Of a DNA stretch of 64,000 bases, positions 45,288 through 57,535 are shown one piece after another (position 1 is the stretch's first letter; each line of letters starts with the position of its first letter). The stretch is from assembly GCA_016648135.1 (NCBI GenBank), contig JADDOH010023125.1, positions 124,001 through 188,000 on the forward strand, given 5' to 3'. Under the pieces are notes generated by a model. That model was not told where the DNA came from, ran no database searches, and saw only the letters and a list, made by a program, of their open reading frames with translations. The stretch comes from Agrypnia vestita. Lineage: Eukaryota; Arthropoda; Insecta; Trichoptera; Phryganeidae. Made by a program: the position numbers and the translations under genes.

Positions 45288-45462
45288 GGTATACCTCTTT
45301 CGGTTTAAGAAAGACAATCGAATTAGTATGTGTAAGTTGTGCGTAGGACGCACATTGTTTCGTTGTGTTGATGTTTACGGATGTAAACACCAACAATGTG
45401 CCTCGTACACATGGCTTACACATACTTATTCTAGTGTCTTTCTTAACTGGAAAAAGGTCTAC
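45288..45462. mobile_element. Fold-back MITE, family M, copy 2
   Basis: Bounded by CTCTTTCGGTTTAAGAAAGAC and GTCTTTCTTAACTGGAAAAAGG. The inner palindrome uses GTATGTGTAAG..TGTGCGTA and its inverse, with the loop near ACGGATGT. More diverged between arms than copy 1. Confidence 0.8.
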
Positions 45463-45544
45463 GTGTGTGTTTTTTAACATTTTCCTCCAAAATTAACAAA
45501 ATTTTAAAAATAAAATAAAATAAACTTTTAATTAATAATACACG

Positions 45545-45640
45545 TAAACTTAGTATAAAACCACAATTTATTAGTTAATAAGCCAACCGGTTTCGCTTTA
45601 CTCAAGATGTATCAGGGCATCATTAAGAGCTAAACAATAA
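45545..45640 (-). mobile_element. Retroelement fragment with degenerate hammerhead-like motif
   Basis: Minus strand: GCC, CTGATAC (from about 45615), CTTGAGTAAAG hairpin, GAA, palindromic ACCGGT, T, GGC. GGC and the leading GCC can pair. AT-rich DNA with a TTTATACTAAG stretch follows. The core has two changes from CUGANGA, so activity is unlikely. Confidence 0.45.
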
Positions 45641-46068
45641 ATACAAAGAAATGCACATATATGTACGTGTAACATAATGAGGAAGACAAAATATAAATTA
45701 CATAAGAAAAAAATCATATATTTGTCTATCTTTTTCATTATTTTAAGTTTACGTGTTTAATTTATGTATTTACGTCAATCCACACAGTGATTGCTTTATA
45801 CCAGAATACAAAAAATATTTTTATACAGGGTAGGTAGCTAGTTCTTCGGAGTCTTCTTCAGAAACAGAAAATATTCGTTACGCTTGAAATTTCAACATAA
45901 CTGTTGACATTGTTTCATTTTGTTTCTAAACATAATTTAATTCATATTCAAATACATATATAAAATGCTCTGTGACGCAATATATACATGAAGTTTCACT
46001 TGGTAGTATCTTCTATATCTTCGTTTTATTGTCACTTATTTCACTATGTTATTACTTCATTATAATCA

Positions 46069-46625
46069 TCTATATCTATAAAACTCAATGTCTGTCTGTT
46101 CTCAATACAAATCCACACCGTTTGACCGATTCGATTCAAATTTTGCATACTTTTGCTTTAGGACCCGTCGGGTAACATAGGCAACATTTCCGTCCTATTC
46201 TCTTACCCTTTCCCCTCCCCCTGACATATTTTCTATACAAATCTGAACCGTTTGACCGATCGGACTCAAAATTTGGAAACTTATTTTTTAGGACTTGGCG
46301 GGTAACATAGGAAATATTTCCCCCCTATTATCTTACCCCTTCCCCTGACATATTTTCGATACAAATCTGTACCGTTTGTCCGGTCGGACTCAAATTTTGG
46401 AAACTTATTCTTCAGGACCCGGTGGGTAACAGAGGCGACATTTCCCACCTATTCTTTTACCCCTTCCCCTTTCCCTAATATATTTTCATGAAAATCTGTA
46501 CCGTTCGACCGATCGAACTCAAAATTTGCAAAATTATTCTTTAGGACTCGGCAGTTAACATTGGTGACATTTCCCACCTATTCTTTTACCCTTTCCCCTC
46601 CCCCTGATATATTTTCGATGCAAGT
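46069..46625 (+). mobile_element. Helitron-like element with internal tandem repeats, copy 1 (3' end lost)
   Basis: Starts TCTATATCTATAAAACTCAA after A, as at 61168. Inside are four units of about 125 bp, each with ACCGTTTGACCGATCGGACT, then AGGAC..GGCGGGTAACA.AGG, then TTACCC.TTCCCCTCCCCCTGA.ATATTTTCGAT. Similarity stops at about 46625, where a fragment of fold-back family C begins, so the 3' hairpin and CTAG end are missing. Confidence 0.75.
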
Positions 46626-46629
46626 CTAT

Positions 46630-46760
46630 ACCAGCGCGAATGAATTTTTAGTATTCAATATTAGTTACTTTCATGACACTGCAACGTTTTACACAAGACA
46701 GTTTAGAAATATTGAAAAAAAATGCTAACTTAAATGTCGTATTGTGGACTGGCTCAAAAA
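46630..46760 (+). mobile_element. Fragment of fold-back family C
   Basis: GAATGAATTTTTAGTATTCAATATTAGTTACTTTCATGA, GCAACGTTTTACA and AGAAATATTGAAAAAAAATGC match the interior-right arm of 19763-20305 in order. Confidence 0.65.
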
Positions 46761-46917
46761 AAAAACAATTTTCTTTTGTAATTGTCCGCTAATGACGTAT
46801 TTATACATTATTTGCAGTTTAAATAATCAACTAAAATATTTAACTCCCTCGGAAGGTAATGAAAACAAAAAAATCATATTAATATTTACAACACGACAGA
46901 GTTGATTGGTGTTTGTC

Positions 46918-47037
46918 ATGCATCGTTTTATCGACATCACCCCCATGGAGCTACAAACTACGCACGTGCCGGAGTACGCACAGGTTATAGATAGTGATAA
47001 CAGTGAACCTCCGCGGGTCCTCCACCTCGATAAACAG
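46918..47037 (+). CDS. Candidate coding exon starting at ATG, strong donor
   Basis: ATG at 46918 opens 40 codons (MHRFIDITPMELQTTHVPEY then AQVIDSDNSEPPRVLHLDKQ). They end in CAG exactly at a GTGAGG splice donor (47038). An in-frame TGA lies 15 bases upstream of the ATG, so this would be a first coding exon. Composition is balanced, unlike flanking AT-rich DNA, and the peptide has mixed acidic and polar residues rather than the Phe/Ile/Lys of chance frames. No family is recognised. It lies between repeats and about 170 bases before a nested transposon. Chance remains possible. Confidence 0.35.
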
Positions 47038-47210
47038 GTGAGGGCTTATTACTCATCCATAAGCATAATAATCAAGCTGATTAAAAGGACATGAAGATTC
47101 ATAAATTAAAAAATTATGTCACGGTTGCTAGAATTAATAGCAATACAAACTCAATGTGTAGCGAAAGCAATGAGGGCTGTGTAAGTACCCATTTTAGGAA
47201 AGGCTATATA

Positions 47211-48877
47211 CAGTGTTTCCGGTGAGTGCCTGGTGACCGGTGTCGGAGCCTTTATTAGCGTAATATATGATCAATTTCATCGATAAAACACCCCTATGAC
47301 ATTTTTCTCCAGCCATAATGGAAATGGTGAAATGATCAATTTACTAATATCTACCCATGATGTAAATAACTAACTAACTAACTTACCATCACGCCGTTTC
47401 CCTGTGGGGGTAGGCAGAGAGGATAGAGCGTCATACTCTTCTGTCCTGACATACAACTTTCGCTTCGTCTACATTCGTACATCTTCGCATGCAAGCTCGA
47501 CAGTTGTTCAGGCTTCTAACAGGACCATCTTCCAGTATCTGGTTAATCTGGTCATGCCACGTCTTCCGTGGTCGCCCTCTCATTCTGGCGCCGTCGACGC
47601 TTGCATTATATATCTTTCTTACCATTCTTTCCTAATTCATTCGCTCAACATGCCCAAACCACCTGAGCGTGTTTTTATTCCATGTATTATGCTACGATCA
47701 GCTGTACATTAATTCCCAATATCTTCATTCTTTACTCTATCATACATGGATTTAACACACATACGTCTAAGGGACCTCATCTCCACTGCATTCAATCTAC
47801 TTTCGTTCCTCTTCTGCCAGCTCCAGGCTTCACTTCCATACATTAGTGTCGGTACCAGAACTCCATTATATACCGCCAGTTTCGCCTCGGTAGACATATT
47901 TCTATTAGAAATTATTGCATTCAAAGCACCGTTCACCCTATTCCCGGCAGTCACTCTCCACTCTATATCTTTCTCAACATTCCCTCTTCTATCGAACATA
48001 CTTCCCAAGTACACAAACTCATCTACTTGTTACAAACATTCATTGCCTACTAGTATTCACACGTTGTCTTACTTTCCTCCTTCTCGAATACCATCACTTT
48101 TGACTTCTTTACATTCATAATAAGGTCACTTTCCTTGCATACATCCTGCTTACTAGACTTTGTAAGTCTTGTTCGCTATTTGCTATTAATACTGCATCAT
48201 CCGCGTACAGTAAACACCATACAATCAAATTACTCATTTTCGCTTCTACATTTACACATTCCAGTTCTTTCACACAATTATCCATATACAAGTTGAACAG
48301 CCATGGAGACATTACACAACCCTGGTGTGAATGATCCATTGATTCTTACACAAGCAGTACTCCCCTCGTAAAGGGATACAACTGCGTGTATAAGTTTACT
48401 GTTCACCTTGTAACCAGAGAGTACCTTCCATAACCTTCCTCTTATAACTCTATCATAAGCCTTTTGCAGATCTACAAATGCACAGAAAAGTTTCTGGTTT
48501 TTCGTAAAAACTCTTCCGTCAACACTCGTAGAGAGAATATCTGATCCGTGCATTCTCTTCCACCCACGAAGGCACCTTGCACGTCCCATACCTTTTCTTT
48601 CGTCATCGACCGTACTCTTTCTATTAAAATTCTTCCATAAAGTTTGCCAACCGAGCTTAAAAGGCTTGCAGATGTAGAGGTCCTATAAATATCAAAGAGA
48701 TCTGTTTTGAAAGATAAAATAAAAAGGATCAATATTACGTTAAGTATTTTACCAAAATTTAAAAAAAAGAGACCAAAAATAATTTTTATAAGAATTTACG
48801 AAAAAAAAGTTTTTTTTACATTTTTTGTCGAACCTATGTTCGTATAAAGACTCCGACACCGTTTACCGGATATACTG
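47211..48877. mobile_element. TIR element (TA target site) interrupted by a LINE
   Basis: Left end CAGTGTTTCCGGTGAGTGCC...GGTGTCGGAG (47211-47262). The right end, inverted, is CTCCGACACCGTTTACCGG...ACTG (48851-48877). TA flanks both sides (47209-47210, 48878-48879). The arms are about 50 bp. The LINE at 47366-48720 sits inside, splitting an originally small non-autonomous element. Confidence 0.6.
47366..48720 (-). pseudogene. LINE relic, longest copy of the TAAG/TTAG-tail family
   Basis: Minus-strand reverse transcriptase from about 48720 to 47431 in at least three frames. In order: QGAFVGGRECTDQIF (48600 region), FVDLQKAYDRV (about 48470-48440), GCVMSPWLFNLYMD (48320-48280), the catalytic YADDAVLIA (about 48195-48170), GSEAWSWQKRNESRLNAVEM (47840-47780), then GRPRKTWHDQINQI and the Cys/Arg-rich end. 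Fingers and palm upstream are cut off, as is usual for 5' truncation. The catalytic YADD is kept, but frameshifts disable it. The 3' end is GGAAACGGCGTGATGG plus TTAG repeats (47366-47385 as CTAA on plus). It lies inside the TIR element 47211-48877. Clade (RTE-like or other) is not certain. Confidence 0.88.
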
Positions 48878-48881
48878 TATA

Positions 48882-49321
48882 CACAAGGTGTCTCGTAGAT
48901 AGTAGCAAAAGCTTCGGGGAGTCTTTTTCATTCATTTTTGAACAGAAAATATTCTAGGATTATTATATTACGGAGATAAGCGACATCAAAGTTTTCATTT
49001 TTTTTCAATATTTCTGAATTTTTTTTTTGAAACGTCGGACTATGACTGTAGTTATCTTATATAGATTATTAAAAGTTCATTCGCCTTGCTACAAATCAAA
49101 TAAAATGATTAAAACCTTGTACAAATCAAAAAATATTTTTTTGAATTTGTCATTTTAAATAAATAAATCTGAAATACTAAAAAAAACGCAAATTTTGATG
49201 GCACCTATCTCCGTAAATGACGACATTTCACCCAAAGTGTAAAGAATATTTTCTATTCAAAACTAAATGCGGAAGACTCCCCCGTAGTTTTGATACTAGC
49301 TACTGATGATTACTGACACGG
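48882..49321. mobile_element. Fold-back element, diverged relative of family C
   Basis: The left arm TAGATAGTAGCAAAAGCTTCGGGGAGTCTT and the right arm inverse of CGGAAGACTCCCCCGTAGTTTTGATACTAGCTA pair with mismatches. The interior shares GACATCAAAGTTT.CATTTTTTTTCAATA and CCGTAA with 19763-20305. It abuts the preceding TIR element, sharing a TATA junction (48878-48881). Confidence 0.65.
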
Positions 49322-49340
49322 TTTATTGATGATGTTTACT

Positions 49341-49806
49341 GAGATGAAATTTCGTGTAATCTTAGAACCACGAGTTATACTAAATCCCTTCTTTAAACAA
49401 GGGGACTGGGACACAGCGGAATTATGTCCCCTCTCATATATTTAAGACACATTAATTAATAATATTTAAGACACAGACGCAGTTAAAGTATTAATTATTT
49501 AATAATTAATTTCCCTAGTAAACAAAAAGATTTTTTTTCAATACACGATGTAATAATTTTTTATTTCTTTCCAAACCGTGTCTCTTCAAGTAAAAACGTA
49601 TTTTTGTAATAAAGCGCGATTTATTTACTAAGAAATTATATTTTAAAGAGTATTTAGTTTAGACCTTTTCATAATTGTTTTAAAATTTACAAGTTCGTAG
49701 TATTTTTTAAACAACCTTTTTTTAGTCATACGTAGTATAACCAGCTGTGAAACCACAGCGTATATTGAAAATTTTCATTAATCCGTGTCTATACGTTTGG
49801 TGGTCT
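49341..49806 (+). repeat. Unclassified interspersed repeat, family G, copy 2
   Basis: Same ordered blocks as at 41109, with GTGTCTCTTCAAGTAAAAAC and ATTTTTGTAATAAAGCGCGA best conserved, and ending GTTTGGTGGTC. Confidence 0.65.
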
Positions 49807-49844
49807 GGTTAGAAGCATTTGAATTTATGTTTTACTAGCAGTTA

Positions 49845-50066
49845 AGCAATTGGCTATCGCTGATTGCTTGCTGCTAGGCCCTGCGGGCGGCTGTATTGGC
49901 CACTGCGCGGTCCATAGTGGCCACTGCGAGGCCTGTAGTGGCCGCTACGAGACCATTGGTATTTACAATTGGCTATCGTCCATTGCCTACTGCTAGGCCC
50001 TGCGTGCAGTTATGGTGGCGTTTTGCGACCAATTCAAGTGATTTTCTTAAATGGAAAGAGGTCTAC
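49845..50066 (+). repeat. GC-rich direct repeats followed by a lone family-M MITE end
   Basis: CAATTGGCTATCG..CATTGC.TACTGCTAGGCCCTGCG occurs at about 49848 and 49967, with GGCCACTGCG-type 20-24-bp units between. At 50042-50066 TTTTCTTAAATGGAAAGAGGTCTAC matches the right end of fold-back family M. The Ala/Thr/Arg-rich open frame here is a by-product of the repeat. Confidence 0.65.
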
Positions 50067-50279
50067 ATATCACTTAAATGTAATGTATGTTTGAAAGACT
50101 GAAAAATTAAAAAATATATTTTATTTATATAAATAAATAGCTATAATACGGCCGACTGTTATACATTTAACAATCGGTAGTATATATGCGTGAATGAACT
50201 GAAATTTTGGACTTCAAAAGACGCAAAAACTTAACCTAGAAACAGTAAGCTTAACCTCCTCTCGTAAGGTTCATTCATA

Positions 50280-50350
50280 AGGTAGCGTATGTGTTTTAAC
50301 CTCAAAATTTAGGTCAGGTAGCGTGTACGTTTTAACCTCACAATTTAGTC
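50280..50350 (+). repeat. Two direct copies of a 33-37-bp word
   Basis: AGGTAGCGTATGTGTTTTAACCTCAAAATTTAG and AGGTAGCGTGTACGTTTTAACCTCACAATTTAG lie head to tail. Confidence 0.8.
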
Positions 50351-50359
50351 AAAGATGTA

Positions 50360-52030
50360 ACTTCCTATAAAGATGTATCTAAACACCGTTTCACCTACTA
50401 TAATACGTCAATGGTTTCACCTGTCAAACGAGCGATATTCAATTTCGTCAAAATTCAATTTCGATATGACTTGAAAGGAGTAAAAATAGAATTGATTGAA
50501 GAAAATGTGGTATTTCGTTATTTATATTATATCTAAATGTATTTATAAAGCGATCTAAAAACTCAAAAAAATCCATCTTTTTAATGTACCTACTCTAAAA
50601 TATTTTTATAACTGGCAACAGAAATCATCTACTAACAACGACATCATCATTTTTAGCGTAATTAATATATAGATTTTTGTTTTCTATTTTATTTTTTCAA
50701 ATATATATTAGCCCGGAATATGGTTTAACCGCCGAGAGGTCATGTATGATTGACGCAAAAAAAAATATATTTCTCTCTAACTTGCAACCATTGACTCCAC
50801 ACTAAAGAAAATGACAGATGAAAACAGAATGATTATTCCAAAGCTCTCAGTGGTTGACTCGATAAAAGCATTTTTAATTGAAAACTTTGATATTATCAAA
50901 ATGTTTACTTGTTTTATTGTTTATGAAATTCGTATAGGTTTCTCGGGACTAGTCCCGGTCGTAAAGCGAGGTATTAATTAATCAATGGCTTAATAATACA
51001 AAACCCTATCTATAAAAAATGCGTTTCTGAGTTAAGTGAACAGATTTATCCATTACAATAAATTCTATCCGTAAAACAAAGAAATTTCTTTCCATGAAAT
51101 AAAAGAAGTGAAATCATTTAAAACGCATCTCATGATACTGAAGTGGAACAGAGAACAAAACATTTGCTAATACGTTACTGTTTTTACCATTTCATGTTAA
51201 AATTTGGTTTTGTTATTACTTTTAACTATCTAAAGATCATTCCTCACTCACGAAAAAAAGGTTTTTTACCAGAAAATTTGACAATTTGTGAATATTTGTT
51301 TCTATTACTAAGTGATTGTAGTGCACACGCATATGTTTAGTTTATCTGCATACATACATTCAGCAATGATTTCATCAGTCCCATATTTTCCTTTACAACA
51401 TATTCAAATATACGCGAATACACACAATGGCGTATTTTTAACTCACATTTCGTATAATGAAATGTGAGTCATGATTTGAATGATATAATAACGTAATTAT
51501 TAGATGTGAAAATATCGAAAATATACACTGACAATACTGACACATCATTTTGTAACAACATTTCTTGCAATATGGAATTATTATTATTTATTAATTAATT
51601 AATTAAGTTAACAGCTAATTTAACACAATACAATTCAGAGAATAATTATTAAAATTATATTGAAAATAACATTTTGACAATCCCGCTGCACAACTTTTTC
51701 GAGACTTTAATTTTCCGACTGTTTGTGTACTTTCCAAAAGAACATCTTTTTACCAAATCTACAAAGATTGTTTTATATATACCATTGTTGAAAACAACAA
51801 AGGCCCAGCAGCACTGTACACATATAGGAATAAATGGTATAATGAATTGGTTGCTCAAATCAAGAGAGAAACATTATATTCATTTTAAAAATTAAAAAAA
51901 AAAAGGATTATCAAGTAACGTTGCATTGTAAACCAAACTAACTTCCAATTCGTATTGGCTTGTAAATAGATATTAATTATAATTATATATGTTATTATTC
52001 TGCACAACGTGGAAGGTCTGTATATTTTAC
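50360..52030. other. No gene supported; one 11-bp-stem hairpin
   Basis: AT-rich. ACTCACATTTC (51441-51451) and its exact inverse (51459-51469) flank a seven-base loop. No frame is recognised. Confidence 0.4.
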
Positions 52031-52430
52031 ACAGGGTGTCCCGTATTTCTACGTCAAGCCGAAATCGGATGATAGGCCATGTCATAATAATTATAAGAAA
52101 AATATTTTTTAAAATCTAGTCATGTGTTTTAAAAATAATAAACACTTTAAAAAAACAAAAAAAAATTACACCCTGTGACGGTCTTTTCACTCCTGTTGCT
52201 ACAAATCTTTATTTTTCTTCATTTGCTTCTGTAAACTTTTGTCCAAAATTCAAAGCCAACTGCTCCAGCTTGGAAGAAAATGTCACTTTTTGACCAAATC
52301 AAGTATTCAAAATCAATACTTTCCCCAGTTTTAACTGACTGTTTTATTTTTTAAATATTTTTCTGATAACTGTTATGACATGGCGTATCACCCGATTTCG
52401 GCTTGTTGTCGAGATACGGGACACCCCGTA
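52031..52430. mobile_element. TIR element, about 85-bp arms
   Basis: Left: ACAGGGTGTCCCGTATTTCTACGTCAAGCCGAAATCGG..GATAGGCCATGTCATAA. The right arm is its inverse, ending GGGACACCCCGTA. The interior contains the unrelated ACACCCTGTGACGG (about 52170), perhaps a remnant of another such end. No ORF. Exact target duplication is not clear. Confidence 0.8.
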
Positions 52431-52434
52431 TAAA

Positions 52435-55400
52435 TAAAAAATGTTAATTCCTCCCCAAGACACGAGTGAAAACTCTTTTTGGGACATATACATATGTAAA
52501 ATAAGATTAAAAAATTCAGAAGAAAGATTTTGAAAATTCAATTTGTTTTTTAAATATATTTAGTAAATGTGCTTTATTTTATTTTATAGTGAAGGTAATT
52601 ACAAATTGATCATAAATTAAAATATTATATATTACCCCAAAAAAGAGTTGAAACTCATCCTTAGGGGGGTGAATTAACATTTTTAAATAACTTTCAAGTA
52701 ATATTATTGTCTTTAACGATCGGCCAGCTGCACATTACCTCGCCAGATATAGATACAGCCAGATCGGAAGTTTGCTGTTGCTTGAATCTTCGTCCAAGAA
52801 ATAGAAGTAATGCGATCTCTGGTGACGCAGGAACTCCCAGTACACTAGTGATGCCACTAAGAGATCACGGGACATTCAATATCACCCCGTGAATTCTTCC
52901 AGTGCCATTTCCTGTGCATGGGAGGTATTTATTTCTTTAAGACCAGATCACATTTTTTGCGCTGTTGAAATGTTTCTTGAAGCCTCGTGCAAATTTTGAG
53001 CGCCAATATTATTTTCAAACGACTCACAACATACCTTTGGTAGATTTTTCTGCGTGCTTCGGGACGGTCTCACACTCCTTGTTCTGAAAAAAAAAATTGA
53101 ATACATATAAATAGATACTCTTAGTTTAAGAAATAACAATGATTGTAAGATGTGTTATATTGCACATGTTTATCAGCGTGCTTATTCCAATATATTGCAC
53201 TGCAACGTCTAATTATTTTTCTAATGAAAACATTTAACAATACAATATAAGTAATTTTTAAAAGATACGCAATAAATAGTCTAAATTTTTCTTAATCGTA
53301 AATGGTTAATATACTGTAAGTGGTAACATGGTACTCCGCCAAGGCAAAGTTCCGGTTTCGTATCCCGGTGTAACGAAATATGTATTTGATAAGTAGATTT
53401 TTCTGTACTGTTATTCTAATGGGTTTATGTACACAAATTATTTTTATGTATTTAATACAAATAGGTACCCCTTTTTCCGCAAGGAAATGAATTTAATTTT
53501 TTTTTTAATGAATTGGCTAGTTATTGAGCTGGTTAAAATTATGTATTTAAAAAAAAATTTAAAAACCCAAAACATATTTTTTTATTATATTGCATTACAG
53601 AAGCAGTCGACTGGATATGTAAATGAAATTCCCATATCTTACAAGTACTAATTTAAATATAATAAATTAGGCACACACATTACACAGAACAACAATTTGT
53701 ATACAGTAACGATCGCCGGAGTTCGAATAATGTGTCTATACATGTATACATCGTATTATTTATGAATCTGTAATAGAATATATAATAACAGGTTATTTAA
53801 CAAACCATTGACCGGAACCATTATACATATCAGGGCGGATTGAGATCGGTGCGCTCTATCTAGATGGAATGTGTGGATATTTATCCAATCATAACCACGA
53901 GATGTTTTTTCGTATTAAATTTTAAAACAGTAAATTATAGAAAAATACCGTCGTTTCAAAGTACTTAATATTAGATACTACGATTAATTTATGGATCAGT
54001 TTGTTTTTGGAACCATAACCTAATCTAATAAAAAAATCACATATATGACATATTGTAATAAGCGTAATTTTCACGGTTTTGACATCCACAAAAATTCGCT
54101 TCATTTATTATCTTTAGAAATATTAATAATAATCCTTTCGTTCGTAATTTCTCGCCAACATTTCTAAATATTCTAAACATTCATAAAACTCTTTTGATAA
54201 AAAAATTAATATTTAAAGGATAGTGTTTATTTTTCCAAAAACTGTTTTTTGTCTCAATGTAAAATTGTAGTTTTGGCGTTTATAACAAAATTGCTTTTCA
54301 ATATCGATATTTTATGTATTAACTAATTATGTATATTAAATACACATACTTCATTTTATGTATTTTAAAAATATTCACATTTATTTTATACTCGTTGGGA
54401 ACAAGACACTTCTTATAATCATAAATTATCACTTCCTCTATACATTTCTAATATTTGATATAAGGAAAATCTTACTCGAATACAGGAAAAAAAACATAAA
54501 AAATACACGTAAACTTTCCTTATCACAATTTTTTTTTTTTTTTTTTTAAAAAATAGAGATGTGAACACGGAATTACGACACCATTTACCAATTGTATGTA
54601 TATTTTTCTTAAAAATATTCAACGTAAGTATACAAACTAATCAAAAATCTGAAAAATTTTCGAGTACAATCAGTCGCCTGGTTTATTGGAATATATCGAC
54701 AGATGGATTTGATTCTGATAATGATTTTACACGAACATAATTATTGCGGAACTTCAGCTCTTTCAACGGATGAAACTAAAGCAAGTAACGGAAAAAATAA
54801 TTAAAATAACGGTCTGTGTATTCTTATTTTACAATATCACGGTTAAAAATATTAAAGCCTCAAATTGGTCGTAACTCCAAATTGCGGATTCATTTGATGT
54901 GGTGGGATTTATAATCACTGATTAATGTATGGCGTATTTCTGAACAAGCATAGTCGTAAATTTCATATACACAGATATATTACATCTGCTCCAAATATTT
55001 AAAAAATGATTTATTTTAACAGGATATTGAGTAACTGTTTTAAAATATTATTTTAGAGAAATGTGGTCGAATTTTTTGCAATTTTACAGAATAAATTAAA
55101 TTACAGTTCTTTTGATATGTGAACTTCATACCGTATCAATCAGTACGGAGATTAGATTATTCTCTTCTTCTCTATTCTCTAAAATAATGATAACTATCAT
55201 CATTAACATGCAAAATAAATTGATTACGGAATAAAGTGATTACGTTTAACATAAGAAATATCATGATACTAACAAAATACTATTGGATTTCATACAATAT
55301 TCACTTTTAATATTAAATAAAAAAAACTCTTATCATGAAAAGGTTCAGCATGTTAGAAAAACTAAAAAAAATATCTTAGCCGCCCCACATGGTAACCAAA

Positions 55401-56490
55401 ATATTTATTGTTTAAGGTTCAACTTTCCTATGAGTATGCCCTGTATCTGTCGTTTATTTTAGCATGTAAGTTGCTAAAGACGAAAAATATTTCAGTCATC
55501 ACGGCTTCACGTTAAACGATTTCCACTGTTTTTAGTTTTAAAATTTTTACTTGTTTGCAACGTTTTATAAACGCCATACACATCCTCTTTTTTATATATA
55601 ACTTTTCAAATCCAATAACATTAAAATTACGTATTGTCTACTTATATTCCCACTCAATAATTCTCAAAGATCAAAATAAGCAATGAGCTTGCAAATTCGT
55701 TTATTTTCTAAAAAAGAAAACATTTTTTTAAATACATTATTACAAATACACAAATAATATTAATGTATCTTTAAAAAGCTATTGGCAAGCACACCTAATC
55801 CATTTTAACATAGGTAATAATATAATAAAAATAGATTATATACGTAGTTTGGCTATCAATTAAACGGGGTTAAGATTCAATTCAAAATGCATGCGCTTTA
55901 TGACATTGCGATCAATCAATCAATTCTTCAATTATTAATACTTTTCGAGGTCATATAAAAGAATAGTTTACATTTTTCATGTCATATTTCCACAAACATC
56001 ACAAACTGCGTAAACGGTCTGCAAAGAATGAAATAATAAATAATACGATACCTGAGAATAAAAGGATTCGATAAGACATGAATCATTCAACAATCAAAGT
56101 GGGTCAATAAGATTCAGGGTTCAAATTCCAACAGAGACAAATGTGTAAAACATTGAGAACTTTTCGATTCACCAATCGGTGCTAACAATACCAAATAATA
56201 TACATATATATGCCAATATTTCGCTACTTGGTAACTAAATGTTTGTACAGGGACGTCACTGTACATGTACATGTAAATATGACCTCTATATACGTAGTGT
56301 ATTTTGCTTATTACGAGTTTTCTGATATCATTTAATAATTTTTTGAAACAGGCTTCTACGCACACAAAGCCAATCGAATCCTTAAAGTAAAACAAGTCTA
56401 TGTAATATCTTGCGTCAAAGATGTGACAGAAGTATTCCATGTGAAGACCGTATGACGTCGATGAATCATGGAAAAATAAATCGTTAACAT
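52435..56490. other. Mostly AT-rich; possible SINE fragments
   Basis: At 53312-53372 TGTAAGTGGTAACATGG and GGTTTCGTATCCCGG resemble A- and B-boxes of a tRNA-derived SINE. At 54530-54567 a T run plus GAGATGTGAACACGGAAT is the tail of the SINE family at 6493. At 52700-52890 the DNA is less AT-rich and a frame is open (62 codons) without recognised family. Nothing else is supported. Confidence 0.4.
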
Positions 56491-56494
56491 ATTA

Positions 56495-56640
56495 GAACCG
56501 GGCAGTGATTCAGCAGTCACGTGCGCAGTGACATCATGACTACGCTTTTTACGCTGCGAGTTGGGCCAGCTCGGCTGGGACCAAGGCTGGCCCCTTCAGC
56601 GCCGCCAGCCTCGCAATTGGGTGGCCAATTTCAAAAAATC
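56495..56640. promoter_or_regulatory. Short GC-rich island
   Basis: Abrupt block containing CACGTGCGCAGTGACATCATGAC and inverted GGGCCAGC/GCTGGCCCC words. No repeat family is recognised and no convincing frame is present. Confidence 0.25.
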
Positions 56641-57535
56641 CACGAGTCCACATTAATCGGTTTCGACTTAACACTTTGGATTCGTAACTAAGTATAGAAT
56701 CACAAAAAATATATGTATGGGAGTTGAATATTTTTTTTACGCTTCACGCTTCGCTTTTTACGTTTCTTTAATTATAATATACCACGGCATTCTATGATAT
56801 TTGTATGTAAAATTTCAATATCCTTCTTAATATCTAAAGAATGGTTTGTTTCCAAAAGACGATTAGAAAATTCAGAATATTTAAAGCTTTTTTAACATCT
56901 TAAGCGGTCCATAATTCTTATTTTAAAATTTCTTCACGTTTTATACACGTAAAAACGATTTCAAACTTTAAAAACATTTTGATAATTCAATAAATACCCT
57001 AAAAGCCGGGTAAAAAAAATTAAAAAGTCCCAATAATACATGAATTTTCACTATTTCATAATTTATTATGTATTTGACTCGTGAATAAAATCTTTATGTA
57101 AAAGTTAAAAAGAAAAATTCTAACTGTATTTTTTGAAATGAAAATCTATTCTTGTAATAGTTCAGGAAGTGTTGTAGAAATATGGACTTGGGGATTTTTT
57201 TAAATCGACTGTTCAATCGTAGGTACTCAATACCGGCATGGTCTAGCGTGCGGTTTACTCTTGGCAAACACTACAGCGAACAATAGAATCGTGAAACGAA
57301 AAATAAAGCATAATTTTCTGTCGCTTTAGTTATATAGACACTTGTGAGTTTTCCAGTATTTGAGACTTCTTTAAGCCTTTTGACCAGGGGGTTGCGGGGT
57401 TTTCTACAGCCAATAGCATCGTTTGGAATGGAAAATCAAAATAAATCACATGAAAGTGTTGTTTCTTCAAGTGCATTTAAATACTGATTTGAATTCTTAT
57501 AAGATATCTCCAGTTCAGAAAATAATCCGATGCTA

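Noticed and set aside
49896..50102. Ala/Thr/Arg-rich protein
   Set aside because: The frame is generated by GGCCACTGCG-type repeats and then runs into a MITE end.
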